From: Collybia mongolica
Taxonomy: Eukaryota > Basidiomycota > Agaricomycetes > Agaricales > Clitocybaceae
Length of the DNA: 64,000 nt
Assembly (NCBI GenBank): GCA_013420905.1
Contig: JAAXNY010000010.1
Span: forward strand, 1,736,001-1,800,000
Reading direction: 5' to 3'
This document shows, piece by piece, positions 44,616-55,554 of this stretch; within the stretch, counting starts at the first letter, position 1, and each line of letters starts with the position of its first letter. A program made the position numbers and the translations under genes. The notes under the pieces were generated by a model. The model saw only the letters and a list, made by a program, of their open reading frames with translations. It searched no databases and was not told the origin of the DNA.

Positions 44616-45468
44616 TTTCAAGGTGGGGACCTGGACAACATGACCTCTGTTTTATATGAGCCAGGGGGGTTCTTGCGACAATTTGTTTCCTCACTGCTGT
44701 AGTTTACCGAGGTTTAAGCTGAGATGTCCAGATTATGCGAAATACCAGAAGTTGTATCGCATTACACGTAAAAATCTGATCACGGGCCGTTTTATAGAAT
44801 AGTTACCACTATCACGCGCTCTGAATTTCATCATCTCGCGCCGTCTGTCTTCGCCAGAAGTAGTTGGTCAAAAATGGCGGTCGTCCGGCTCCGTAGGAAG
44901 TCGTCCAGCCTACTTGTGACGGGCCGTCGAATGTAAGTTGCCGCCTGGATAAAGCGGTAATTTGACGAGGAAAAACTGGTCAAGTGGTCGTTTACTCGTG
45001 ATAGGTTGACACGCCTTCTTTCTTGATATTTGGTTCGATAAAGTCTCAATGTGGAGGTGAAGGATTCGGTATCTTTATGTCAGAGTGCGAATGACATATC
45101 TCCTTGCATCTTATCGAGATATGGTAGGGCTAGACTCATCGAAATCAACAGGCGAGAGGGATGGGTTTGCGCCGCGAAAATTCAAGGTGTATGTATTGTC
45201 AACATTGGAACTTGGTTGGGATCAAGGGGAAACGGAATGCCAATTTTCCGATCCAGTGACTAATTTGGACGGCCCGTAAAGCCGCGGAAGCACCCGGAGA
45301 ACACTGGTATGTCTGACCAATGGTTTATCAGGGTGCGGGGAGAATTGTAGTCCAAAAACGAATGGAACAGAAGAAAATTGTAAAGTGTGCGTCCCAATAT
45401 CATCACAAAGCACACTGGCTAGAAGCCCCAGGTATCCAGTGTCGTATACTTCAGGAGGTATATTGGGT
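44616..45468. other. Intergenic stretch, no recognisable gene
   Basis: About 0.85 kb between GH43 copy 2 and the BTB gene. Should contain the GH43 promoter; short ORFs only (up to 72 codons). Confidence 0.4.
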
Positions 45469-46622
45469 CTAGGAAGACAAGTCAACAGCTTCGAGCTGGT
45501 CCCACCCAGGAAGCCCAATCACTGTCGGCAAATCTTTCCAAATTGCCTCGCGCAGAGCGTTGACATCTTTTTCGAATACCACTCGACATTGCTGACACAC
45601 ACTTGATTCCTCTCGGAGAACCTGGATGGCCTGAACCATAAAGTGAAGAGGACCAGTCCTTGGTACCCAAGAACGGGACAGCCTCGAGGCCAGTTTGGAA
45701 AAGCCACGGGTGCATATGGATATCGTTGAGCATTTGCACAATGTCGGTCTTTCGTCAAAGAATCGACGAATAAAGTCGAGAATGATGCTCATGCGATGTT
45801 GAAACATGAGTGTATAGTCCTTGATATCTGCCGAATTGAGCGCGGAAGATGGGACTGAAGGATGATTCGATTGTAGTTTAGGGTGGTCCGCGCGGAGCAA
45901 ATCGGCTAGCGGATAAAGTGACAGGAAATAGAGAGCCGACGGGACGACAATTTGGATGTTGACTTCTCTCGCAAGATTAAGTATGTGTAGAGGATGGACA
46001 TATGGGTATGTCGTATTATTCGCCACAGGCGATGTTAGCGCTCTTGCAACCATTGCGTCATGACCCTGAAGAGTATATGACCATGTCTCTGCAAGAAATC
46101 GGATGGCCTGGATGCGAAGATGTGCAATGAAGTATTTCGTTGATAAACGTAGAATACTGACGAGATTGAGAAAGTCGTCGAAGTTCCGATTATGAAAGGC
46201 CCTGGAGAAAATGTGAGCAATGTAAACCAACAACTCGAGGTGGGTGACTTACACGCCGTCATAAAGGGCTGTTATGAGTATGGACAATTCGGATGGAAGA
46301 TCGTACACGCAAACTACTTGGCACCCATCATATCTGTCGGTCCCGACATGAGACGGGGGCTGGGGAATGCTAAACATCCCCTCAAATACCTCCGAATGTC
46401 TTCCCTAATCCAACTACTGTAAGAATTGTTATGTATTTGAGGATAGGACATACCAAAACACCCCGATGAAGTCGAAAGGCAGTTCTGTCTTCGTCGGTAA
46501 CAAGTACTATATTTCCATCATCAAACCAAGGCTATTTTGTAAAAACCGAATCAGCAGCTGGTGACGAACACAAGAAAAATGTCTGCGGGGCGCACTTCAC
46601 CTCGCTTCCCTAATGACACCAT
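45469..46622 (-). CDS. BTB/POZ-domain protein, start uncertain
   Basis: The N-terminal BTB fold reads PWFDDGNIVLVTDEDRTAFR, LHRGVL, then HSEVFEGMFSIPQPP, GTDRYDGCQVVCVYDLPSEL and SILITALYDG. The following helical part gives FHNRNFDDFLNLVSILRLST, KYFIAHLRIQAIRFLAETW and a long C-terminal region (HRMSIILDFIRRFFDERPTL and SSVCQQCRVVFEKDVNALRE). Agaricomycetes carry many such BTB proteins of unknown function, often proposed as substrate adaptors. The exon beginning PWFDD ends upstream at about 46531. The true start codon lies in a further 5' exon I could not fix; 46622 is one candidate ATG and its phase does not fit a simple GT-AG junction. The gene is divergent from Mon1. Confidence 0.75.
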
Positions 46623-46805
46623 TATCAAACGTGCTTGCCGGTATTCATTCAGACCTCTGCGTCACGTAGAATATTATAAATTTGTGACGGTCGCGATTGA
46701 GAAAACTATCTGAGCAGGTGATGTTCATCCTTGGATTGTGTGTCTTTGGTCCTGCTTGGCAAGGGCGTTATTGTGTACAACCGCGATCCAGGGCTGGTGA
46801 ACTTG

Positions 46806-49152
46806 ATGTCCCATACCCCATCTCGTCCTGGCACTCCAGGTCCTAGAGTATCTCCCTCGCGCCTCTCAGTAGGGCCAAGCATTCGACCAACACCGTCTCT
46901 ATCAAACCTCAACATCCACAGTCACAGCGTCGAATCGTCGGATCTCCCTCCCGTGCCGCCATTACCAAGCCATATATCTGCCCAAACCCTAGAAAGTTCT
47001 GCATCATCTGTGATAACAGTGGACACGACGGAAGGAATAATATTTCAAGATGTTGATGCAGAAACAGAGGATGGTGGGGATATCATGGTGACGAACCTTG
47101 ATGCAGACATTGAGAGGAGTGAAGCGGGATCGAAGCAAACACTGCGTGATCAGTTGAGGAAAACTCTCGGCCATAAAACGTCGAGGCCAGGTGCGACATC
47201 CTCACCCCGGTGCTAATCATGGGCCTCATCGCATAGTCTAGACATCATGACACGCTCCACTCTTAAAGGCAGATCGCCCGAGATTAACGACATGTCCTTT
47301 GATACAGGTAAATGATTTGGCCATGCTTAGGAGTAGATAATTGTTAATGTGAACACAAAGTATACAGGTTCCCTCCTCGAGAGTACTACGTATTAACGGA
47401 CGCTGGGAAGCCTGTGTTTATAAGGTATCGTAACGATACAATTTAGTGGCCCTATGTACTGATGATCGTCCCCAGTCGGCCAGGAGGCGAATCTTCTGAC
47501 AATCATGCGGCTACAATCGGTATTATGCAAGCACTGATATCTGTTTATCTTGACGACAACGACAAATTGAGGTGTATAAATGCTGGTAAAACACGGATAT
47601 CGTTCATCCTGCGCCCACCTCTCTATTATGCATCCGTTTCATCATGGGGAGAGCCCGAATCAGTGGTAAGCTTTCAGACTTGCGTATATCATTAGAGCGG
47701 GGAGCATTAACAATTGTGATTTATTGTTGTGAAGCAAGACACGCTCCCATCTCGAATACCTTCATCTCCAAATTCTGAGCATTGTTACGGCCGCTCAACT
47801 CCGACGAATATTTGAACGAAGGACAAATTTTGATCTACGACGCCTGCTTGATGGTATTTCTAGCGTTTGGCATACCCCATTATGGTGCTGAACCGTAATC
47901 AGGAGCTGAGAGTTTTCTGAACTCTTTGTTGCATCGCCTAGAATTTGATCTAGCTATGACCACATCTTCGTTGCACTGCCTGAAACTAGATCCAAACCTA
48001 CGGAAGAGAGCCGCAGAGGCCCTTATCCCACCTTCGAAGATGAAGGTCGATACCCAAGACCTCCCACATTCGCAACGGTACTAACACATACTTCAGGATG
48101 TTTTATATGTCTTCCTAGCTGCGAGAGGCAGGGTCATCACGCTGATCAGGCCCAGAAAGCACTCTATTCACCCTGCTGGTAGTTATAATGCTATCTATAT
48201 GTAAACGTGACCTGACCATCGTGATTAGACATTCACATTCTTCTCAACACAATACACGCACCATCAATTATAAACTCTCCTGCCTCATCCTCATGGATCC
48301 CTGTCTGCCTTCCTAAATTCAACCCGTCCGGGTTTGTCAACGCGTATATTTCGTTTGTGCGCAAGGATGATGGTCATGACGAGCACAAGCACATACCTGC
48401 ACCTAAGGTAGAGGACAATGCAAGCCATATATCAGCGACGCCGACACAAGGTTATAATACACCTGCGTACGCGACTTATGACCATCTGGGATTAGTGTTG
48501 GTTTGTATCAGCGGCAGCAGCGAGTTTGATGCGATTAGAGGATGGTGTGATGGTATTACTCAGGTTAGATTTCCCTTCATTTGCTCGAATACTCTAATAA
48601 GACCTTCCTTAATAGCGGCTCGATAAAGAGGGTGTTTTGAATGGCATCGCAGCTGCCTCGGGCTCTAACCAAACTGAATACTCTGTGGCAGATTTAGGCA
48701 TTCCTGGACTGCGGCATTTTGTCTACAAATCCCGTTCTCTTGTTCAAATAACTGCACCAACATTCGAGGATCCTTATGATGAGACTGATAATAAGCGGAG
48801 GTAATGTCTTACATGGCATAAGCTGAATGTGGGTGTTCATTGTGTCCCAGATTGGCTACACTGTATCAGACCCTCCACGACGCGATACATGCCAAATCGG
48901 GGCAGGAAGGAGCATTAAAGCTACAATATATCAAGACCGAACGAGAGAGTATCATGGGCTGGGTGAGTGTTTAAATGCTCTCACAGAAGTATCCGTTTCG
49001 ATGTGCCTTAGATAACCCAACCTTTTGAGCTATATATCGCGTTATCGCCTCTGTTACCCAAGAGCGCCATCGTTGGAGCCGCAAATGCCGTGGTGCGGTG
49101 GGTTAAGAAAGAAGAGGCACGGTTATTCCTCAGGGACGCTCCTGTTTTCTGA
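46806..49152 (+). CDS. mon1: Vacuolar fusion protein Mon1
   Basis: Mon1 pairs with Ccz1 as the exchange factor that activates Rab7/Ypt7 on late endosomes and autophagosomes. The N terminus from MSHTPSRPGTPGPR is disordered and Ser/Pro-rich. The longin domains follow: YYVLTDAGKPVFI, GIMQALISVYLDDNDKLRCI, RISFILRPPLYYASVSSWGE, LHLQILSIVTAAQLRRIFER, RTNFDLRRLL, then MTTSSLHCLKLDPNLRKRAA, DVLYVFLAARGRVITLIRPR, DIHILLNTIHAPSI, SSSWIPVCLPKFNPSGFVNA. The third domain holds GLVLVCISGSSEFDAIRGWC, GLRHFVYKSRSLVQITAPTF and QPFELYIALSPLLPKSAIVG, ending in LRDAPVF. This is the complete tri-longin order of the family. About nine introns. Its 3' end lies only 61 bases from the convergent MYND gene. Confidence 0.93.
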
Positions 49153-49212
49153 TCCTGTTGTGTTATGAACCCCTATGGTATCATTACTTGTGTTCAACTT
49201 TACAAATTAATA

Positions 49213-50062
49213 TTACTTCTTAGGCTTTGTGAAAGGTCCATCCTCGGGGAACCAGCTGAGCCGCTTATACACGAAGTCATACATATGCGTGGAATAAGTT
49301 CCCTGGAGTTTCACCGTTACGCACATGAGGAACATAGTTTCACTATCTCCCACCAAATCGATGCATTTCATCATGTTGGGTCGTGCCTCCATCGTGCTCT
49401 CGGTAAAAGTCATCTTCTTGTCCACGGCTTCGATGAAAGCAGTCTCACTCTTCCTCATCAAACATCGTATTGGGATTTTCTGACCCAAGGGGCCTTTTCC
49501 GTCCGGCTTTTCTCGGTACGTTGGAGCGAGCGGCATGGGATAAAATAGGTCCTCGTCAATGACAGGGAGTGCCTCAAGCACACCAATAGCATCAAAAAGT
49601 TCGTCAAACTGATCAAAATAAAATTCGATACATCCTCGTCGCCCCAACTGTTTTGATGCCAGGTACTCCTCGAAGAGATCGTCAGTATATTCGGGGATGC
49701 TTCGTATTAGCCAGATGAGCTTGGTCATCAACTTCTTGACCTTTGCGACCGGGAATTCTCCATTATTCTGCGAGGTCTCCGCCCATACCTCACAGAATTC
49801 CTTGTGCACTGCCCAGTGGGACCGTTGACATGCCTGCGCAAGTTGGAGCTTGACCAACATATCTTGAAGGACTCTGCTATTATGTCATACCTTGTCACAA
49901 TAATGTGCTGTCCTATTGTAGCGTAAGCTGGGGACACTATAGAGATGCTCCATTTACTCACCTACACCGCCCACATTTCAGTGGGGCCTTCTCGCTCGAT
50001 TTGTTGTAAGAGATGCATTCTGGGTTGTAGCAGCTGCTGATATTTTTCGCCCGAGGAGGCAT
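49213..50062 (-). CDS. MYND zinc-finger protein
   Basis: Start MPPRAKNISSCYNPECISYN at 50062. The MYND finger is spread over three exons: CYNPEC, LKCGRCR, then the tiny exon TAHYCDK and ACQRSHWAVHKEFCE. This gives the C-x4-C, C-x2-C, Y-C-x3-C, H-x3-C spacing of two interleaved zinc sites. The remaining 200 residues are mainly helical without a SET domain (KLMTKLIWLIRSIPEYTDDL, GRRGCIEFYFDQFDELFDAI, RLSWFPEDGPFTKPKK at the end). MYND fingers bind proline-rich peptides; such stand-alone fungal proteins are numerous and uncharacterised. It is divergent from mS41 with 195 bases between start codons. Confidence 0.83.
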
Positions 50063-50256
50063 GCTGCTTATATGCAGTTAGTAGAAAGAAAATAATTGTT
50101 CGTAAAAAGGGGTCCTACGATAGCGTATGGATTAAAAAGCAAGATGTTGTGGAAGGACTCCGAAGGAGTGCGATCGCGACCCTGGCCAAATATATTATAT
50201 ATACGGGGTCACGTTCCCTTGGTCATTCGTCACAACACCGGTTTATTTTATTTTCC

Positions 50257-50826
50257 ATGTTCTCCGTCTTGGGTTCCAGTTTTCGCCTGTCCTCCCTTGT
50301 ACCACGCCTCTCGCGCTCTCTTGTTAACAGAGCAGCGTTAAGACCGGTGCCACCTCCTCGGGGTAGTGATTTGCTTCCGCCAGCATACACTCACAAACTC
50401 ACCACACCAGTCTACACAGAGTCAATCTCGACGCCCAGTGAATTCCTAAAGGCCATTGGCCGTTCATCAGAAACGAAGGTCACAATTGAGAGCTGGGATG
50501 AGTTTTGGAAGACTTCGGGCCATGCGTTGAAGAAATCTGGGCTAGCTGTGCGCGACCGGCGGTATGACCATGGCCTGTGTTAAAGCATGTGTGACTTTTG
50601 ACATGTATTGGACCAGATATATTTTGTGGTGCATGGAAAACTATCGGAATGGATTGCCGATCCAAAGTTTTGCTCACGAGCCAAAACCGAAGAAAACAAT
50701 ACGAGGGTACAAAACCTAGTCGTCACATCGATGAGTCCATGCTGACATCTGGTTTTCGACAGGTGGGGTCCAGCTGTGCAGAATGGAAAACGGATACGAT
50801 CACGGAGGCTTAAATACCAAAAGTAA
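50257..50826 (+). CDS. fyv4: Mitochondrial small-subunit ribosomal protein mS41 (Fyv4, IGR motif)
   Basis: The start MFSVLGSSFRLSSLVPRLSR is an Arg/Ser-rich amphipathic mitochondrial presequence. The IGR domain follows: TPSEFLKAIGRSSETKV, SWDEFWKTSGHALKKSGLAV, RDRRYILWCMENYRNGLPI, with the invariant Ile-Gly-Arg. After two introns the protein ends IRGWGPAVQNGKRIRSRRLK YQK at 50824-50826. The basic C-terminal tail fits rRNA contact. Length of about 155 residues matches the yeast protein. Joining the exons is unambiguous because each junction restores the same frame. Confidence 0.9.
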
Positions 50827-51171
50827 TTGCATGTGTCTGAATGCTTCGGAATTCGAACAGTTCTCTCTTGCTCTAATTTATCCTGTTGGACAAACTCGTG
50901 GACAAATGAAATACAGCGCTAGATGGTCATCGTGAACGTATAATTATTATATCTAGGTGCGCAAATCTGGTTACTTAATAGGCAGCAAGTATGGGGGGAT
51001 GGGTGTAGTCCATGGAGAGAAACCCCCCGGGATGAATGATAATAAAAAATATCTTGGTACGGAGAGCAGAAGTAATGGAAGTATCTGCGGGTCGACGATG
51101 GGCATCCATATTCGAGCAATATTTACTGCTCCTCACTCACAAGACAACTGTATCTGAATTATAAGCGGGCT
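50827..51171. other. Convergent 3' intergenic region
   Basis: 345 bases between the ends of mS41 (plus) and the C2H2 gene (minus). AT-rich, no other signal recognised. Confidence 0.4.
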
Positions 51172-52303
51172 CTAGTTCTGTGATGCATCACAAGGCCTCC
51201 CTACGCATGCAACGTTCCCATTATCAAGATGACGCTTTAATGCGTCCCGGCGGCTGAATGTCCGCTCACACCCACCAACCCTCCACTGGTCCGCAAACAA
51301 GAACGGTTTCAGGTTTGTCGAAAGACCATGCATGGCGGCATCCTTCAACAGTACACCCTTGCACCACCACCCTTGGGTCTGGTCCCTGTCATCTGGTCGA
51401 AGATGGGTCTTCAGGTGGCGTTTGAAATCTGGGATCCGTCCATTCGTCTGTGTCCAGTGACACGCAATGCAGGTCAGCTCAGTCTTATTCTTCGCTGCTG
51501 CTAGTGCGGCACTAACGGCGGCAGGAGAGACAACCTGTACATTTCGTGACGGAGGGGCTTGGCGAGCTCGCTTCGTAGGCCGGTGCTTGACTGATATTGT
51601 GAGGGACGGGCGTAGTGGTTCCTTGGAATATTCGGAGGGCGTTGTAGATGAGCGGCTACGTTTCCGGTGACTAAGCCTCGGGGACGGGACATACTCGTCG
51701 TCACTCACGTTGCCGCTATTCTCAGAGTCGACCTCGTGCTCGGCGTCGGCAGAGGATGCAACAGATGAGGGACGACGAACAAAGTGCCATGGAGGCGAGC
51801 TAACGGGGATGAAGGGAGGGGGTGAAGGAGACGCGCTTTTACTATTGACATTTGTAGAGAGGAGTACATTCGTCCTAGCTTCAAATGGGCCAAGGCGATG
51901 GGGTGGGAGGAATGGTGAATCACAATCTTCGACCTTCGGACTGACGAGGGATTGGTCAAGACAGAATGACCATTGTATTGAGAAAGGCTTACAATGGTTG
52001 TAAGTGGATAAAATCCTTGGCCGCGTCTTCGCTGACGGGATAATGTAGCTCTTCGAGTTGCAGGGGATCGACGTCGGAATCTGAGTCGTCATTCTCGGGC
52101 CAAATATCTGGTGAACGGGCGGACCGTGTGGACGATGAACCAGATGACGAGCTGAAAGGGCTCATTGGAGACAACCAGAAGGTGTCCATGCGATCTGTTA
52201 CTTTCCCATCGTTCGGGGGAAAATTCTGTGCTGCTTGGGCGAATAGGTCTTCGAAGAGTGTAAGCTCATCGGACTGAGTGTCGTTCCAGTTTTCGGAGAA
52301 CAT
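51172..52303 (-). CDS. C2H2-type zinc-finger transcription factor
   Basis: Start MFSENWNDTQSDELTLFEDL at 52303, an acidic and hydrophobic N terminus that could activate transcription. One intron (about 52000-51950) follows. A Ser/Pro-rich middle has a basic stretch HRKRSRSSTT and KHRPTKRARQ (nuclear signals). The C-terminal half has two finger-like units: CIACHWTQTNGRIPDFKRHL KTH, and after a long spacer GGCERTFSRRDALKRHLDNG, where Cys and His spacing is irregular. Similar irregular C2H2 pairs are common in Agaricomycetes, and in a few developmental regulators. Target genes are unknown. The finger assignment is supported by F-S-R-R-D-A-L-K-R-H, the typical recognition helix. Confidence 0.78.
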
Positions 52304-53489
52304 GACGAAGGAGATTTGGGAGGCGAAGCTGTTGGAATTGGAAGATCGCCATAGTGAAGGTGGTATTATATACCATTGACCTCCCTTTCTTCCAATAATT
52401 ACAACGCCGCGTCTTGGACCTCTCGGAGGAGTATTCAGGACTTAACCCCGGAAAGCACCCCGCGTTATTATCACATCGTGTATTGTGGCAACATAGGAAG
52501 CGACCCAAAGCGGCGAATTATGTACCAGACAAAGGGCGTGATTCGGTATTTCGCACTCAGTGCATCAGGTCCAAGCGAATTGGGTCACATTTTTTGAGAT
52601 CAGTCCTTTCAACCGATCTCGCGGGAGCGTCCTGCGCCCTGGAAGCACACTCGCCAATGCCTCTAAGATTAGATTGTGACTTCGGAAAGGGTGCGCTTTG
52701 GCAATCTCGATTGGTGCATCTGCGTCCCTGCATGAGACAAACACGAGGCTTTTTGCCAAAGACCCTCCTTCATAGCAGAAAAAGTAAATTCCAACACGAG
52801 GCCGAAGCGCTCCCAGACCATGAAGATATATCTATATCCTATAAACTCTGCATCGCAATCTCCGAACATCAAGCGGCACACGGTGGGCGACTTCCTTGAT
52901 TTTATAACTAGGAGAAAAAATGGATTGAAGCTAGATTCTCAAGGTTCGTATAGTGTCGCGAGCCAGGACGCAGAGTGAATCGGAGCGGATTTGGATGACC
53001 CCAAGCTTTTGCCTCTTGCATCTTACACAAGAGGAGCTTGAGAAACCGACTGTTCAGAAGCCCAAAAAAGCAGATCAACACATTTTCAGCGAATCTAACG
53101 AGTCATATCAGTTGATGACTCGTGAAACGGGTTGAAACGTTGTTAAAACGTTGACCTCATCGATGTCTGTTCACCACCTTTGACCACATCTCGATAATCT
53201 GACCGGAAAAAGGAAATATGAATCGCAACCACTTCATGCGCATGCTATGCTATGTTGGCAGCTGAATACAAGCCGAGGTGATGATGATGTTTGTGCGATC
53301 CACAACTCGAATTTGCGGATCATGGTCATGTTGTGACATAAGCCACATTATCAAGCATTTCCGGACGCGCTGATACATCAGCGTTTCTACTTTCGCGACC
53401 ATCTGTCGGGAGATGTTCCTCTCTTTCCCACCTTGTCAGACTTATATTCTGACTGGTAATTCCTCCTGATACTGATACAAGTGAGAATA
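52304..53489. other. Divergent intergenic region, 1.2 kb
   Basis: Between the C2H2 gene (minus) and the Sec14-like gene (plus). Opposed ORFs of 161 codons (+, 52414-52899) and 64-70 codons (-) overlap and show no known motif. A spaced palindrome lies at 53098-53123. Confidence 0.45.
53098..53123. promoter_or_regulatory. Inverted repeat with two bZIP-like half sites
   Basis: ACGAGTCAT and ATGACTCGT, perfect 9-base arms separated by 8 bases, each containing TGACTC, the Gcn4/AP-1 type core. It lies 367-392 bases upstream of the Sec14-like start. Regulatory use is inference. Confidence 0.45.
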
Positions 53490-54885
53490 ATGCCTTCCAG
53501 GAGCGAACATAGGGATCATGGACAGATTCTCGATCAATTCCGCCGAGAAGTGTTCGAAGAAGGCATTGTTCATGAAGGTGACACCCTCGGTACCGACGAC
53601 GAAACTTTGTTGTGAGCAGAAAATCACCCAAGGACCTCTCTCAAGTTCTTATTATTTGAAACAGACGGTTTTTGCGCGCGCGCAAATTTGACCTGGCACT
53701 ATCCAAGAAAATGATTAGGGAATGTCAGGAGTGGCGGAGGACTGTCGAAGGCATTGGTATTGATGAATTGTATCGTCGAATTGACCCGTTCGACGCAAGT
53801 GCATAGATACCTCCATAACTCAACGACTCACCAACTGTCCTACAGTACCCAGAACGAGAAGCCGTTTTCGATTGCTGGCCCCTTTGGTTTCACAAGGTCT
53901 GTCACACACTTCCTGCCGTTGACCTGAGTTTGAGACTACCTACAGACAGACAAGGTCAGGATTACTGGGCGTTGGCGGTCGTCTTCTTCAGTCGTCTGAT
54001 GATATCATTGACTAGAAGGGTCGCCCTTTGAATATACATTTCTTCGGCGGTATGGATCTACCAAAGCTGCATGAAGTCTGTACCCCGGAGAAACACTGGC
54101 AAACTGTTCTCGTCAATGCAGAGTCCGTGCGTATCTATCGTATATATCTATGCAGGGCCCTCGACATTCATTTCACCCATAACAATAGCTTACCCGTGAA
54201 GTCCTCCCCGCCACGACTCGGAAAGCGGGAAAACCCATAGGTACGGTGTTTGTGATCGTCGACTTGAAAGGTTTTGGGTGCGTGGCCCTATGTTTCACTC
54301 ATACCATTCTTCTCACGAAATGTTGCGGAGGCAGAATCAGCCAATTTTGGCAAATGAAATCGCTCGCCCGGAACTCCTTCCAAATATCTCAAGATTACTT
54401 TCCCGAGACGTGCGTTCCCTCCATCTTCTCATTCTGCCGACCTGACCATGCACAGTATGGGTCAACTCGCCATTGTCAATGCTCCACCGTCGTTCACCGC
54501 AATCTGGTCTGTGATAAGGCGCTGGTTGTCCAAGGAGACCGCCGAGAAAGTCGATGTTTTGGGAAAGGACTATAAGGACGTGTTACTGAATTTAATCGAC
54601 GCGGAGTCACTGCCGAGTACTCTTGGAGGTACATGTGAGTGCCGTGATGAAGGTGGATGTCAGTTGAGCGGCGCTGGTCCTTGGATGGAAGGACGAATTG
54701 GCTGGGGACCGAAGTCTCAGGCCGAACAGAAGGAGGAGAAACCGGGCATCCAAACGGTGGTGGTGAATGCCCAGGCAAGTCTAGAAGAAGAGGGGAAGTA
54801 TGATAGAGGTATCCTCCGCTCGCCGAACGGCAGCGATGACCTTGTTTCATCGAAGCTACAAAACGGAACGATGAATGGAGTGTAG
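53490..54885 (+). CDS. Sec14-like phosphatidylinositol transfer protein (CRAL-TRIO)
   Basis: Start MPSRSEHRDHGQILDQFRRE at 53490. CRAL-TRIO N-terminal helices: RFLRARKFDLALSKKMIREC and EWRRTVEGIGIDELYRRIDP. Lipid-binding lobe: YPEREAVFDCWPLWFHK, TDKEGRPLNIHFFGGMDLPK, FVIVDLKGFG, SQFWQMKSLARNSFQISQDY, FPET, then GQLAIVNAPPSFTAIWSVIR RWLS and a gate-helix region ending LPSTLGGTCECRDEGGCQLS G. The Y-P-E and N-A-P-x-x-F motifs are standard for Sec14. The C-terminal tail after the fold is long and Glu/Gln/Asn-rich. About five introns. Such proteins present phosphatidylinositol to kinases at Golgi or endosome membranes. This one is distinct from the major Sec14 by its tail, so the precise ligand is uncertain. 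Confidence 0.9.
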
Positions 54886-55554
54886 GTTGTGGTTGGCAAG
54901 GATGAGCGTCCTGTCGCCCGAGCATAAGTTAGACGCGGGCGGTTAGCAAGATGCTGCAAATGCGAAGAAGAATGAGGCGTTGCGAGCATAGGAAAGTTAG
55001 GCCGAGGACACGCAGCAACAGGCGAATACTTCGCTGTAAAGGGCCAGACATTGCTTTCACTGGTTCTGGGTAGACGTCGGTGTGATTTATCATTGGTCTT
55101 TATATATACATATGACGTTGTCTCAGATAGCGTGTTTGTGGGGATGGGGGAGCACACTGTTCGATTTTGTGGGGAAATTGGGGATCACTGGCGCTTCTAA
55201 TTATGAGTTGTTTACCGTGCTACTCTGGGGTTCAGGATGATCAAGTTGTTGGGTGTTTACGGCCCGGATTGTTTGGCGACGCGCGCTTACCAAGCAGGGC
55301 AATCGAGTTCGGTGTCCCATGAACGATATGTATTGTTTCTCAACAATTAAAAGTTGATCTTTTTGGATATGTCACAGCAATCGAGTTCTTCATTGTGTCC
55401 GGTGTTCCATGAACGATATGTATTGTTTCTCAACAGTTTAAAAGTTGATCTTTTTGGATACGTCACATCTTCCCTCCGTCTCTGCCTGGCCCTTTTTTGT
55501 ATCTTTTTCCCCTTGGTGGCTGCGCCAACCAATATTATTATTCTGACTAAAATC
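54886..55554. promoter_or_regulatory. Upstream region of the GH71 gene with tandem repeat
   Basis: 669 bases. It contains the duplicated block 55299-55467, ending 87 bases before the GH71 ATG. Confidence 0.45.
55299..55467. repeat. Imperfect tandem duplication, units of 78 and 91 bp
   Basis: Unit 1 (55299-55376) and unit 2 (55377-55467) both begin GCAATCGAGTTC and share CCATGAACGATATGTATTG and AAAGTTGATCTTTTTGGATA. Unit 2 carries a 12-base insertion (TTCATTGTGTCC, 55389-55400) and a few substitutions. Confidence 0.9.

Noticed and set aside
52414..52899. 161-codon plus-strand ORF between the C2H2 and Sec14-like genes
   Set aside because: No recognisable family, equally open reverse frames, and no convincing splice partners; left as unassigned intergenic sequence.
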